Shown: positions 15,271 through 22,527 of the stretch, piece after piece
Layout of the letters: each line of letters begins with the position of its first letter
Numbering within the stretch: the stretch's first letter is position 1
Assembly (NCBI GenBank): GCA_011371455.1
Contig: DRQN01000144.1
Location: 1-32,768 of the forward strand
DNA: 32,768 bases
Direction of reading: 5' to 3'
Source of the DNA: Gammaproteobacteria bacterium
GTDB lineage: Bacteria > Pseudomonadota > Gammaproteobacteria > SZUA-152
Translations under genes and position numbers: made by a program
Notes under the pieces: model-generated
What the model saw: only the letters and a program-made list of their open reading frames with translations
Told to the model about the DNA's origin: nothing
Database searches by the model: none

Positions 15271-16281
15271 CTACCCCACCATCAGGTAATCCACCCCGCG
15301 CTCATAGCCCATCGCCTCCAGCCTTGAGGCAATGTCCTCGCGCGCGCCATGATTGGCGACATAGGACAGCACGAAGGGCCGCGCATCGCGCGCCAGCCAC
15401 TCGGGCGCCACCACCGGCACGCCCCGCAGGCGGTTGCCGATCTTGCGCGGGTCGATGTCCACCCAGGCGATGGGCGTGAAGCCCCGCTCGATGAGCAGCT
15501 TGCAGCGGCGGCGGGTCTTGCGGCCGGCGCCCCAGAAGGCCAGGGGACGACCCCGCAGGCGGGGGTCGCGGGCCAGATAGCTGGCGCGCAGGCGGTCGAA
15601 GGCCTGGCGTGAACAGCGCGGATCGGTGCGCGACAGGCGGCCCGCGCTGTCGCGCCAGTCCAGCAGCACCCGCGGCAGCTTGGCCATCCTCACCCCGCGC
15701 CGGGCCAGGCGCAGCCAGAGGTCGTAGTCCTCGGGAAAGTCGCCCGCGCGGTAGCCGCCGGCGGCCTGCACCACACGGCGGCGAAACATCACCGAGGGAT
15801 GGGCGAAGGGCGACTCGACGTAGATCTCGTCGGCGATGGTGGCGGGGTCGCAGCAGGCATTCTGCCAGCGGATGTATTCACGCAAACCGTCCTGGAGGCG
15901 TGCATCGGGAAACGGGCGCACCCGGGTGGCCAGCAGGCCGAGGCCGGGTTCGGCGCTCAGCCCCGCATGCTGGGCGGCGAGGCGCTCGGGGTGCATGCGG
16001 TCGTCGGCGTCCATGCGCGCGATGAGCGGCGCGCGGGCCTCACGCAGGCCGCGGTTGAGGGCCGCCACCAGGCCCAGCGGCGGCTGGCGGATGAGACGGA
16101 TGCGCGTATCCCGCTCTGCGCGCTGGGCGACGAGCGTGGCGGACGCATCCCGAGAGCCGTCGTCGATGGCCAGCAGTTCGTAGTCGGCGAGGGTCTGCAC
16201 GGCGATGGAGTCCAGGCACTCGGCCAGCGTCTCGTGCGCGTCGCGGAAGGGCAGAAGGATGCTGACCGGTGGCGTGTTCAT
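15271..16281 (-). CDS. Family 2 glycosyltransferase with C-terminal Rossmann-like domain
   Basis: 336-residue inverting glycosyltransferase (GT-A fold), probably cytoplasmic and acting on a surface polysaccharide. The N-terminus PVSILLPFRDAHETLAECLDSI, then AIDDGSRDAS and ARMDADDRMHPERL, supply the nucleotide-sugar and metal (DxD-like) sites. A C-terminal extension (about 245-336) starts FWGAGRKTRRR and contains WVDIDPRKIGN and GVPVVAP, a Rossmann-like pattern seen in some sugar-processing fusions. The start ATG (16281) precedes the conserved MNTPPVSILLPF; an upstream extension would run into repeat sequence. No other polysaccharide genes are near, so the acceptor is unknown. Confidence 0.87.
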   Translation of the reverse strand: MNTPPVSILLPFRDAHETLAECLDSIAVQTLADYELLAIDDGSRDASATLVAQRAERDTRIRLIRQPPLGLVAALNRGLREARAPLIARMDADDRMHPERLAAQHAGLSAEPGLGLLATRVRPFPDARLQDGLREYIRWQNACCDPATIADEIYVESPFAHPSVMFRRRVVQAAGGYRAGDFPEDYDLWLRLARRGVRMAKLPRVLLDWRDSAGRLSRTDPRCSRQAFDRLRASYLARDPRLRGRPLAFWGAGRKTRRRCKLLIERGFTPIAWVDIDPRKIGNRLRGVPVVAPEWLARDARPFVLSYVANHGAREDIASRLEAMGYERGVDYLMVG

Positions 16282-16296
16282 GGGCCGGCGCCGGAT

Positions 16297-16329
16297 TTCA
16301 CCACAGAAGCACGAAGTACACAGAGAAAA
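16297..16329. repeat. Left half of a split CACCACAGAG repeat
   Basis: TTCACCACAGAAGCACGAAG and following bases up to CACAGAGAAAA match the left arm of the repeat at 15179-15243. The matching right arm starts at 16521. The 191 bases between hold a second repeat with CCGCCAAGGACGCCAAG/CTTGGCGGC ends (about 16346-16398) and the MITE-like copy B. The pattern suggests successive insertions into one repeat. Confidence 0.6.
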
Positions 16330-16411
16330 AATCAAAAGCAAATAACCGCCAAGGACGCCAAGACAACAATAGCCAAAACCTTGCGTTCCTTGGCGGCAAA
16401 ATTTGATGAGT

Positions 16412-16520
16412 GCCTGAATCCGTGAGTTTAGGGCGGATAAAGCATGCAACTGCTTGACCCATATAGCGAGACGGATCAATGAGTTGTGTCATTCGCCGTC
16501 ATAAACTCACGGATCCAGGT
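16412..16520. mobile_element. MITE-like non-coding element, copy B (109 bp)
   Basis: Shorter relative of the element at 8914-9076. The left end GCCTGAATCCGTGAGTTTA and right end TAAACTCACGGATCCAGGT are inverted repeats. The inner blocks GGGCGGAT, GCAACTG and ATATAGCGAG, and a 20-base run CGGATCAATGAGTTGTGTCA near the right end, are shared with copy A. It lacks copy A's internal hairpin segment of about 54 bases. A matched G-to-A change in both ends (GTGAG/CTCAC) preserves pairing between them. Confidence 0.8.
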
Positions 16521-16567
16521 AAATATTTTAACGGGTTTTCCCTGTATCCCCGTGCCTCTGTGGTGAA
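16521..16567. repeat. Right half of a split CACCACAGAG repeat
   Basis: AAATATTTTAACGGGTTTTC followed by CCTGTATCCC and CCTCTGTGGTGA is nearly identical to the centre and right arm of the hairpin at 15179-15243. It abuts copy B of the MITE-like element exactly at base 16521. Confidence 0.7.
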
Positions 16568-16585
16568 TGTTTTTGGCGGGAATGA

Positions 16586-16981
16586 TCAGCCCTTGAGCAA
16601 CTCGGCGACCTTCTGCAGCTTGCCGCGCACCTCGCTGGCCAGCTCGGTGACGGCGGGACTGTCGACCATGCCGAGCACGGCCGCGGGATCCATGAACAGC
16701 ACGCTGACACTGCCGTCGTCTTCCTCGCGCACCAGCACGTTGCAGGGCAGCAGCAGGCCGATGTCGGGCTCGGCCTCGATGGCGCGGTTGGCCAGCACCG
16801 GGTTGCAGGCGCCGAGGATGGTGTAGGGACGGCGCTCCACATCGATCTTTTTCTTCAGGGTGGCCTTGACGTCGATGGTGGTGAGGACGCCGAAGCCCTC
16901 GGTCTTGAGCGCCTCGATGGTCTTGTCGATGACTTCGTCGAAGCTGCCGGGCACGGTGACGCCGAATCCGTAGTTGCTCAT
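16586..16981 (-). CDS. DUF302 domain protein
   Basis: 131-residue cytoplasmic protein consisting of one DUF302 domain: YGFGVTVPGSFDEVIDKTIEALKTEGFGVLTTIDV at the start, the central YTILGACNPVLANRAIEAEPDIGLLLPCNV, and VLFMDPAAVLGMVD. The conserved Cys (GACNP) and LPCNV segment are family hallmarks. The function of DUF302 is unknown; members are common in sulfur-oxidising and metal-stressed bacteria. A good ribosome binding site (GAGGAG) lies eight bases upstream. No signal peptide is seen. Confidence 0.9.
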   Translation of the reverse strand: MSNYGFGVTVPGSFDEVIDKTIEALKTEGFGVLTTIDVKATLKKKIDVERRPYTILGACNPVLANRAIEAEPDIGLLLPCNVLVREEDDGSVSVLFMDPAAVLGMVDSPAVTELASEVRGKLQKVAELLKG

Positions 16982-17063
16982 GGTCTGTCTCCTCGGGGGA
17001 ATGATAAATTAGAGAAGCCTGATATTGTGCCCCTTGGCGCAATATGCAAGCCCGCGGGCCAAC

Positions 17064-17531
17064 TCAGCGCCCGCGTTGTTGCATCTCGAACCAGGCATCG
17101 TACACCGGCTGCGGCCACAGGGACTGGAACCAGGCGATCACCGCGGTGATCTCCTGCTCCGAGAGCTTGCCTCGCCAGGCCGGCATGCGGCCCTTGCCGT
17201 CCGGGCTGCCGTTGCGGATGAGATCTGCCAGCACCTCCGTGGAGTGGTGCCAGGCATGGCCGGAACCATTCAGCGGCGGCGGCGGGAACAGGCCGTCGGC
17301 GTCGCGCTTGCGCCAGTTGGGGTCACCGCTGGCGTCGGCGGCGTGACAGCCCGCGCAGTGCTGGCGGTAGACCTGCTCGCCCTGGGCCAGCAGGGCCGGG
17401 TCGGCGTTGCGTGCGACGCCCTCGGGCACCGGCAGGCCACCGCGCAGAGCTGCGCTATTCCCCCCTTCGTCCCCGCAGCCGGCCAGGGCCAGCAATACCC
17501 CTACGACGAACATCCCGCGCAAATTCTTCAT
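17064..17531 (-). CDS. Class I c-type cytochrome, lipoprotein
   Basis: 155-residue exported electron carrier with one haem. A lipoprotein signal ends at LLALAGC near residue 19. The haem site is CAGCH (about 60-64) and the probable axial methionine is in GRMPAW (about 115). The C-terminal helix ITAVIAWFQSLWP is typical of small class I cytochromes. The start at 17531 is preferred over 17543 because GGGGAG lies five bases ahead of it. It is probably anchored to the membrane and donates or accepts electrons in the periplasm; the partner is not identifiable. It is transcribed away from the phosphorelay cluster that starts at 17606. Confidence 0.9.
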   Translation of the reverse strand: MKNLRGMFVVGVLLALAGCGDEGGNSAALRGGLPVPEGVARNADPALLAQGEQVYRQHCAGCHAADASGDPNWRKRDADGLFPPPPLNGSGHAWHHSTEVLADLIRNGSPDGKGRMPAWRGKLSEQEITAVIAWFQSLWPQPVYDAWFEMQQRGR

Positions 17532-17605
17532 CTTGCTCCCCATTATTCTTAAAGGCGCTGGAAGGCGTGGCCGATAAATGCCTGCCCCAGCCGTGATTTC
17601 AACAG

Positions 17606-18400
17606 ATGAATAAAAACACCAGCCTCGACAAGGCGCAACGGATTCTCCAGCAACTGCGGGACAATTTTCTCGACGAGCTGCCGGAACGCTGTGACGCCAT
17701 CGAGGAAGGCATCCTGGCCCTGGCTGAGGATAGAGAGGGCGAGCATTTTCAGCGCCTGTTTCGTGAGGTCCACAGTCTCAAGGGCAGCGCCGGCACCCAC
17801 GGCATCGTGGCCATCAGCACCATCTGCCACCAGCTGGAGGACGGCCTCACCACCGCCCAGGCAACGGCGCCGCACGCGCCCGAACGCATCGATCTCTATC
17901 TGCGCTACCTGGATCTGATCCACCGCTGCATCGAGATTGCGCGAGACAAGCGCGGCAACTATGCCGAGATCGATCAGGCCCTGGAAGATATCCGCCGCCA
18001 CAGCTCGCCACACCAGCTGAGCGGCCTGATCGTGGAGAATTCACCCGCCATGATCGCCCTCTACCAGGGTGCGCTGGCGGATCAGCCGGTGCAGCTGGCC
18101 GTGGAGCAGGACGGCATGGTAGCGCTCAACCGCCTGCTGCACGAGCGTTTCGACCTGCTCATCATGGGCGCTGAGACGCGCACCCTGAACGGCATCGGCG
18201 TGCTCTATGCCCTGCGCGCCGCCAACGGCATCAACCGCCACATCGAGGTCATCCTGGTAAGTTCCAGCCAGCGGCAGAATTTCGCCAAGGCGCTGGCGCC
18301 GGACGTGCTGGTACCTCGCGGCCCGGAAATGATTCCGCGCCTGGCCACGGCGGTGAGCGGGATCGTCCGGCGCGCGCGAAGCGGAGGCAGACGGCCATGA
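17606..18400 (+). CDS. Hpt domain protein with degenerate receiver domain
   Basis: 264-residue cytoplasmic signalling protein. The N-terminal Hpt four-helix bundle (about 10-130) has the phosphorylatable His56 in VHSLKGSAGTHG. The C-terminal part (about 138-258) keeps the receiver pattern (LSGLIVENSPAMIALY, then FDLLIMGAETRTLNG, then VILVSSS), but alignment puts Gly188 where the phospho-Asp should be, and the acidic pair is reduced to EN. It is therefore probably a pseudo-receiver that binds but is not phosphorylated. First gene of a four-gene phosphorelay; its stop overlaps the next start (ATGA). Confidence 0.86.
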   Translation: MNKNTSLDKAQRILQQLRDNFLDELPERCDAIEEGILALAEDREGEHFQRLFREVHSLKGSAGTHGIVAISTICHQLEDGLTTAQATAPHAPERIDLYLRYLDLIHRCIEIARDKRGNYAEIDQALEDIRRHSSPHQLSGLIVENSPAMIALYQGALADQPVQLAVEQDGMVALNRLLHERFDLLIMGAETRTLNGIGVLYALRAANGINRHIEVILVSSSQRQNFAKALAPDVLVPRGPEMIPRLATAVSGIVRRARSGGRRP

Positions 18401-19749
18401 AGGGCGACCGCCTCCGCTTCGCGCTGTTGCCGTTTACCGCTCCCTGGGTCCCGGAGGCCGGTGCCGCCGGTCCCTCCGGCACCCAGGCCGGCACCGCCAT
18501 GGCGCTGGTGATCGCGGTGCTGCTGGTATTGATGGCGGGACTGGCCCTGCACCGCGAGCAGCGCCGACGGGAAGCCGTCGAGGAGGCGCTGACGGCCAGC
18601 AATATCCAGCAGCAGGCGCTGATCGATACCATGGTGGACGCGGTGATCATCATCGATGAGACGGGAACGATACAGAATTTCAACCCGGCGGCGGAGGCCA
18701 TGTTCGGCTACACCGCCAGCGAGATGGTCGGACGAAACATCCGCCTGCTGATGCCAGAGCCTCACCGCAGCGCCCACGACGGCTATCTCGCCCGCCACCG
18801 CGAAACCGGCGCGCGCAACGTGCTGGGCCGGCGCAGCGAGGTGGAGGCATTGCGCCGTGACGGCAGCCGCTTCCCCGTCGAGCTGGCCGTCACCGACATG
18901 AGGATCCACGGCCGGCGCCTGTTCAGCGGCCTGCTGCGCGACATCACCGAGCGCCGCAAGGTGGAGCGGCTCAAGGACGAATTCATCGCCACCGTCAGCC
19001 ACGAACTGCGCACCCCGTTGACCGCCATCCGCGGTTCTCTCGGTCTGGTCAACGGTGGCGCCGCCGGCGAGCTGCCGGCGCAGCCTGCCGCCCTGATCCG
19101 GCTCGCCCACGACAACAGCGAACGCCTGCTGCAGCTCATCGACGACCTGCTCGACGTGGAGCGCCTCGGTTCCGGGCGCATGGAATTTCACTTTGCCCCG
19201 CTGGCACTGATGCCCCTCATCGAAGAGGCCATCGCCGGGAATGCCGCCCTCGCCGAGAAACACGCCGTGCCGTGCAGGATCACCCGGACGCTCGGTGATG
19301 CCCGCGTGCATGGTGACCCGCAGCGCCTGCTGCAGGTGCTGGGCAACCTGCTCTCCAATGCCTGCAAGTTCTCGCCCCGCGGCAGCACGGTGGAGATCGA
19401 GGTTACGCGCCGCGGCGACCGGGTACGCATCGCCATCCGCGACCACGGTCCCGGCATCGCCGAGGCACTGCGCCCGCACCTGTTCAGCCGCTTCGCCCAG
19501 GGCGACACCGGCAACACCCGCCAGAGCGGCGGCACCGGCCTCGGCCTGTACATCAGCAAGGCCATCGTCGAACGGCACGGTGGCGAAATCGGCTTCACCC
19601 CCGCCACCGGAGGCGGCACCACGTTTTATCTGGAATTGGCGGCGCTCGGCACGATGCCGGGGCCCGTTCAAATACCGGCTCTCATGACGAGGTCCAATGC
19701 CATCGGCCAGGGAAGCAGGAAAGAAAGGAAAACCTATGAACAGCAATGA
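18397..19749 (+). CDS. PAS-domain histidine kinase with FixL-like PAS
   Basis: 450-residue kinase with one membrane helix (about 34-52), a PAS domain (72-185), HisKA (His202 in ATVSHELRTPLTAI) and a HATPase domain (N box Asn321 in LLSNACKF, G1 DHGPGI, G2 GGTGLGL). The PAS closely follows FixL: FNPAAEAMFGY, then RLLMPEPHRSAHDGYLARHR, with His127 where FixL has its haem ligand, and arginines downstream (GRR). It could sense O2 or another gas, or be a haem-free relative. It overlaps the preceding gene (ATGA) and the following one by 14 bases. The C-terminal tail of about 30 residues looks unstructured. Confidence 0.9.
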   Translation: MKGDRLRFALLPFTAPWVPEAGAAGPSGTQAGTAMALVIAVLLVLMAGLALHREQRRREAVEEALTASNIQQQALIDTMVDAVIIIDETGTIQNFNPAAEAMFGYTASEMVGRNIRLLMPEPHRSAHDGYLARHRETGARNVLGRRSEVEALRRDGSRFPVELAVTDMRIHGRRLFSGLLRDITERRKVERLKDEFIATVSHELRTPLTAIRGSLGLVNGGAAGELPAQPAALIRLAHDNSERLLQLIDDLLDVERLGSGRMEFHFAPLALMPLIEEAIAGNAALAEKHAVPCRITRTLGDARVHGDPQRLLQVLGNLLSNACKFSPRGSTVEIEVTRRGDRVRIAIRDHGPGIAEALRPHLFSRFAQGDTGNTRQSGGTGLGLYISKAIVERHGGEIGFTPATGGGTTFYLELAALGTMPGPVQIPALMTRSNAIGQGSRKERKTYEQQ

Positions 19750-20128
19750 ATTAGAGCGCATCCTCTTCGTCGAAGACGAAGCCGATATCCAGGCCGTCGC
19801 CCAGGTCGCCCTCGAGGCGGTGGGCGGCTTCACCGTCAGGATCTGCAGCAGCGGCGAGGAGGCGCTGCGGGTCGCCGAGGCCTTCGCCCCGCAGCTGATC
19901 CTCTCCGATGTGATGATGCCGGACATGGACGGCCCCGCGACCCTCATCGCCCTGCGCCGGTTGCCGGCGCTGGCGGATACCCCGGCCATCTTCATGACCG
20001 CCAGGGTACTGCCGCAGGAGGTGGAACAACTGCGCGCCTGCGGCGCCATGGCGGTCATCGCCAAGCCCTTCGACCCCATGACCCTGGCGCAACAGATCAA
20101 GGACATCTGGGGACAGAGCCATGCCTGA
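19736..20128 (+). CDS. CheY-like single-domain response regulator
   Basis: 130-residue stand-alone receiver with all active residues: acidic pair Glu13/Asp14 (VEDE), phospho-acceptor Asp58 in LSDVMMPDMDG, Thr88 (FMTA) and Lys110 (AKPFDP). There is no output domain, so it acts by protein contact or as a relay between the kinase and the adjacent Hpt proteins. The start at 19736 follows an AAGGAA ribosome binding site. It overlaps the kinase gene by 14 bases and the Hpt gene by 8. Confidence 0.93.
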   Translation: MNSNELERILFVEDEADIQAVAQVALEAVGGFTVRICSSGEEALRVAEAFAPQLILSDVMMPDMDGPATLIALRRLPALADTPAIFMTARVLPQEVEQLRACGAMAVIAKPFDPMTLAQQIKDIWGQSHA

Positions 20129-20462
20129 CGAATCCGACATCCAGGCCCGCCTGCAGGCCCTGCGCACGGCCTACGCCGAACAGCTGCCGGACAAGCTGGC
20201 GGAGGTGGCCCGGCAATGGGCCGGGATGCAGGCCCAGCCGTGGAACCCCGAGCAGGCCGCCGTCCTCCACCGCCGGCTGCACACCCTCGCCGGCTCCGCG
20301 CCGACCTTCGGCTTTGCGGACATCGGCCGGCGGGCGCGCCAGGCCGAACGGCTGTTGAAGGCATGGAACAACGATCTGCGCAAACCCGGCGAGGGGGAAA
20401 CCGCCGAACTGAACGGGCATATCCAGGCCCTCTGCACGGGCCACGGCGACCTGCGCACCTGA
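20121..20462 (+). CDS. Stand-alone Hpt phosphotransfer protein
   Basis: 113-residue protein with an Hpt pattern: LHRRLHTLAGSAPTFGF with His54 as the likely phospho-acceptor, flanked by amphipathic helices. It overlaps the receiver gene by 8 bases and ends the four-gene phosphorelay. It most likely passes phosphate between the CheY-like protein and a distant output regulator. Confidence 0.85.
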   Translation: MPDESDIQARLQALRTAYAEQLPDKLAEVARQWAGMQAQPWNPEQAAVLHRRLHTLAGSAPTFGFADIGRRARQAERLLKAWNNDLRKPGEGETAELNGHIQALCTGHGDLRT

Positions 20463-20515
20463 GCGGTAGTCGCGGAACCCGTGCCGCGGCAAGGGCCGCC
20501 AGCCACTATCAGCCA

Positions 20516-21118
20516 CTACAAGGCGGGGCGGTTATGGAATTCCAGCATCAGGCCACGCTCGCCCTGGCGGCAACGGGTGAAACAGGCATTGCCCACCGCC
20601 ACGCGATAGGCGCACCGCAGGTCCGCTTGCAGCACATGCGCCAGGGTGGCGCGGATCACCCCGGCGTGGGCCACCACCAGCACGTGTTCACCGGCATGTT
20701 CCCTCAGGCAGCCGTCGAAGGCCGCCGCCACGCGGGCGGCGAAGTCCGGCAGGGATTCGGCGCCCTCGGGCCGGCAGTTCAACGGGTCACGAAAGAACGC
20801 CGCATACGCCTCGGGTTCCTCATCCCGGATCTGGTCTGGCGTGCGTCCCTCCCAACTGCCGAAACCCACCTCGCGGAAACGCATCTCCACGGATACCGGC
20901 AGGCCTGAACGCCCGCCCAGGGCCTCGGCAAAGTCACGGCAACGGATCAGCGGCGAACTGACGATGCGCGTCCACGGCCAGCCGGCCTGTTCACCCACTG
21001 CCGCCCACATCTGCGCCCAGCCCTTCTCGCTCAGCGGATCGTCGATGCCATGGCCGCGATAGGCGCGCCCGCCCTCGGGGGTGCCGTGGCGCAGTAAATC
21101 GATGACGGTGTCGCTCAT
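20516..21118 (-). CDS. Histidine phosphatase (phosphoglycerate mutase-like)
   Basis: 200-residue cytoplasmic phosphatase of the branch 1 histidine phosphatase superfamily. The catalytic RHG motif is LLRHGTPEGG near residue 10, with the second histidine in VVAHAGVIRATL; substrate-side arginine is in VSSPLIRCRDFA and the acid in REVGFGSWEG. It resembles CobC-type alpha-ribazole phosphatases, but no cobalamin genes are near, so the substrate is left open. A GGAGA ribosome binding site precedes the ATG. Confidence 0.88.
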   Translation of the reverse strand: MSDTVIDLLRHGTPEGGRAYRGHGIDDPLSEKGWAQMWAAVGEQAGWPWTRIVSSPLIRCRDFAEALGGRSGLPVSVEMRFREVGFGSWEGRTPDQIRDEEPEAYAAFFRDPLNCRPEGAESLPDFAARVAAAFDGCLREHAGEHVLVVAHAGVIRATLAHVLQADLRCAYRVAVGNACFTRCRQGERGLMLEFHNRPAL

Positions 21119-21206
21119 GGGGTCTCCATCGTTTCGTCAGGCGTGCCGGCGATTGTAACCCGGGCCGGCATACTTGCGGGATTGAGACCAAAGCGATCCG
21201 CGCGCC

Positions 21207-21248
21207 TTGAAGAGATATGCATGGCAATCTAATATCGTATGCATTGCC
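21207..21248 (+). promoter_or_regulatory. vapBC promoter and candidate operator
   Basis: TTGAAG (21207-21212) and TAATAT (21230-21235) are 17 bases apart. Two TATGCAT boxes (21216-21222 and 21238-21244) and an inverted pair GGCAAT/ATTGCC (21223-21228 and 21243-21248) overlap it. VapB-type antitoxins bind such repeats with VapC to repress their own operon; the assignment is by position and symmetry. Confidence 0.6.
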
Positions 21249-21273
21249 GTGAAGGAAAGCCGTGGAGGAAAAA

Positions 21274-21468
21274 ATGAGAACGACGCTTGATCTACCTGAA
21301 GATTTACTGGAAGAGGCCATGAAGGTGACCCATACGAACACCAAGACGGGGGTGATCATCAAGGCACTGGAAGAGTTGGTCAGAAAATCAAAGATTTCCA
21401 ATCTCAAGAAATACAAGGGGAAGATTGATCTGGAGATCGATCTGGATGAAATCAGAGATCGCCATTGA
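21274..21468 (+). CDS. vapB: Type II antitoxin, VapB-like
   Basis: 64-residue antitoxin. The N-terminal RTTLDLPEDLLEEAMKVT is the ribbon-helix-helix DNA-binding form of one VapB family (DUF2191 type), and the C-terminal GKIDLEIDLDEIRDRH is the toxin-binding tail. A strong GGAGG lies five bases before the ATG at 21274. Its stop overlaps the toxin's ATG (TGATG), typical of coupled toxin-antitoxin pairs. Composition is AT-rich compared with neighbouring genes. Confidence 0.9.
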   Translation: MRTTLDLPEDLLEEAMKVTHTNTKTGVIIKALEELVRKSKISNLKKYKGKIDLEIDLDEIRDRH

Positions 21469-21845
21469 TGGACGTCCTGGTCGACACGTCAATCTGGATT
21501 GACTATTTCCGCGGTGGCGACTCTTGCAAAGAGATGGACTTCCTGATTGATGAAAATCTCATCGTCACCAATGAAGTCATCCTGGCGGAGTTGGTGCCTT
21601 ATTTGAAAATGAAGCAGCAAAGGAAAATCGTCGAATTGCTTCATGAAGTAAGCCTGGTTTCACTGGATATTCAGTGGGAAGAAATCATCGAATTTCAAGT
21701 GAAATGCTTGAAGGCTGGCGCAAACGGCGTGGGAATCCCCGATTTGATCATTGCGCAAAATGCAAGACAGAATGCTTGCAAGGTCTATTCACTGGACAAG
21801 CACTTTCGTCTTTTAAGCCAAGCATTAAAAGTGAAGCTGTATTGA
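21468..21845 (+). CDS. vapC: PIN-domain toxin VapC (ribonuclease)
   Basis: 125-residue PIN-domain endoribonuclease that would cleave structured RNA such as tRNA when free of VapB. The acidic metal-binding residues are visible: Asp6 (LVDTSIWIDYF), Glu in NEVILAELV, Asp in GIPDLIIA and Asp in SLDKHF. Length is normal and no frame damage is seen. The ATG overlaps the vapB stop codon. With vapB it forms an apparently intact module in an AT-rich island. Confidence 0.93.
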   Translation: MDVLVDTSIWIDYFRGGDSCKEMDFLIDENLIVTNEVILAELVPYLKMKQQRKIVELLHEVSLVSLDIQWEEIIEFQVKCLKAGANGVGIPDLIIAQNARQNACKVYSLDKHFRLLSQALKVKLY

Positions 21846-21978
21846 CAAAACATACAAATATATTTAGACGAACAGTCTCGTTCTTTGCTTCAGAGCGCGA
21901 TTTATACGGCCCACAGAGTTACCATATTTTATGCGCGTGAAAAATGCTGTTTGTCCAGACATGGAAGAGGTGATGAAA

Positions 21979-22509
21979 ATGAACTTTAGGTTCAGCGAGC
22001 TGGCTGAGGATATGCTTATAAACAGGGGGCTTCTTGTCATATCATTTACCATCATCATTTCATCGATATTCTCTGGATCAACATCGCCTATTTTATGTAT
22101 GGCGTCTTTTGTTTGCGCGATTGGGTTTCTCCCACTGGCGGTCAATTCATTCGTTATCGAGTACCGAAAGAGGTTCTCGATTGACACCAAACATGATGGG
22201 CGTCATTTTGCCAATTTCATTGGTCTTTCTTCCAGCTTTATCGGTTTTCTTATAGCTTTATATAGCATCAATCTATGGCTGCCGGTTGTATTGATTATGG
22301 GGCTTGCCGTCACACTGTTCTATTTTCCATATTTGGATAAATTGGTAGAAGTAAATAAAAAGAAGGCCGGCAGGACTCGATGGGCCGGCATAAAAAACGC
22401 CAGCACAGTAGGATGCGGTGAGCTTGCGACCTCATCAATCGAGAAGCATGCTCCTCTTGTCACCACATCCCAAATATCCCAGATTTCGCAGGCTCGCCCC
22501 AGGCTGTGA
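21979..22509 (+). CDS. Hypothetical small membrane protein
   Basis: Not recognised. From ATG 21979 (AAGAGG eight bases upstream; further in-frame starts at 21931, 21961 and 21973) it encodes 176 residues. There are four hydrophobic segments, around LLVISFTIIISSIFSG, ILCMASFVCAIGFLPLAV, FANFIGLSSSFIGFLIALYSI and LWLPVVLIMGLAVTLFYF. The AT-rich part stops near codon KKKAG (about 22370). The last 45 residues are encoded by sequence resembling an intergenic repeat (GTAGGATGCGGTGAGC), so the native C-terminus has probably been replaced by read-through beyond the island edge. It lies 133 bases after vapC; no link in function is evident. Confidence 0.6.
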   Translation: MNFRFSELAEDMLINRGLLVISFTIIISSIFSGSTSPILCMASFVCAIGFLPLAVNSFVIEYRKRFSIDTKHDGRHFANFIGLSSSFIGFLIALYSINLWLPVVLIMGLAVTLFYFPYLDKLVEVNKKKAGRTRWAGIKNASTVGCGELATSSIEKHAPLVTTSQISQISQARPRL

Positions 22510-22527
22510 ATGATGGCTGTTCACGCA

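Noticed and set aside
15179-16567. CRISPR array from the repeated CACCACAGAG units
   Set aside because: Copies are palindromic, irregularly spaced by kilobases and have no spacers of constant length.
20516-21118. Naming the histidine phosphatase cobC
   Set aside because: Motifs are general to the superfamily and no cobalamin genes are nearby, so the substrate is not established.
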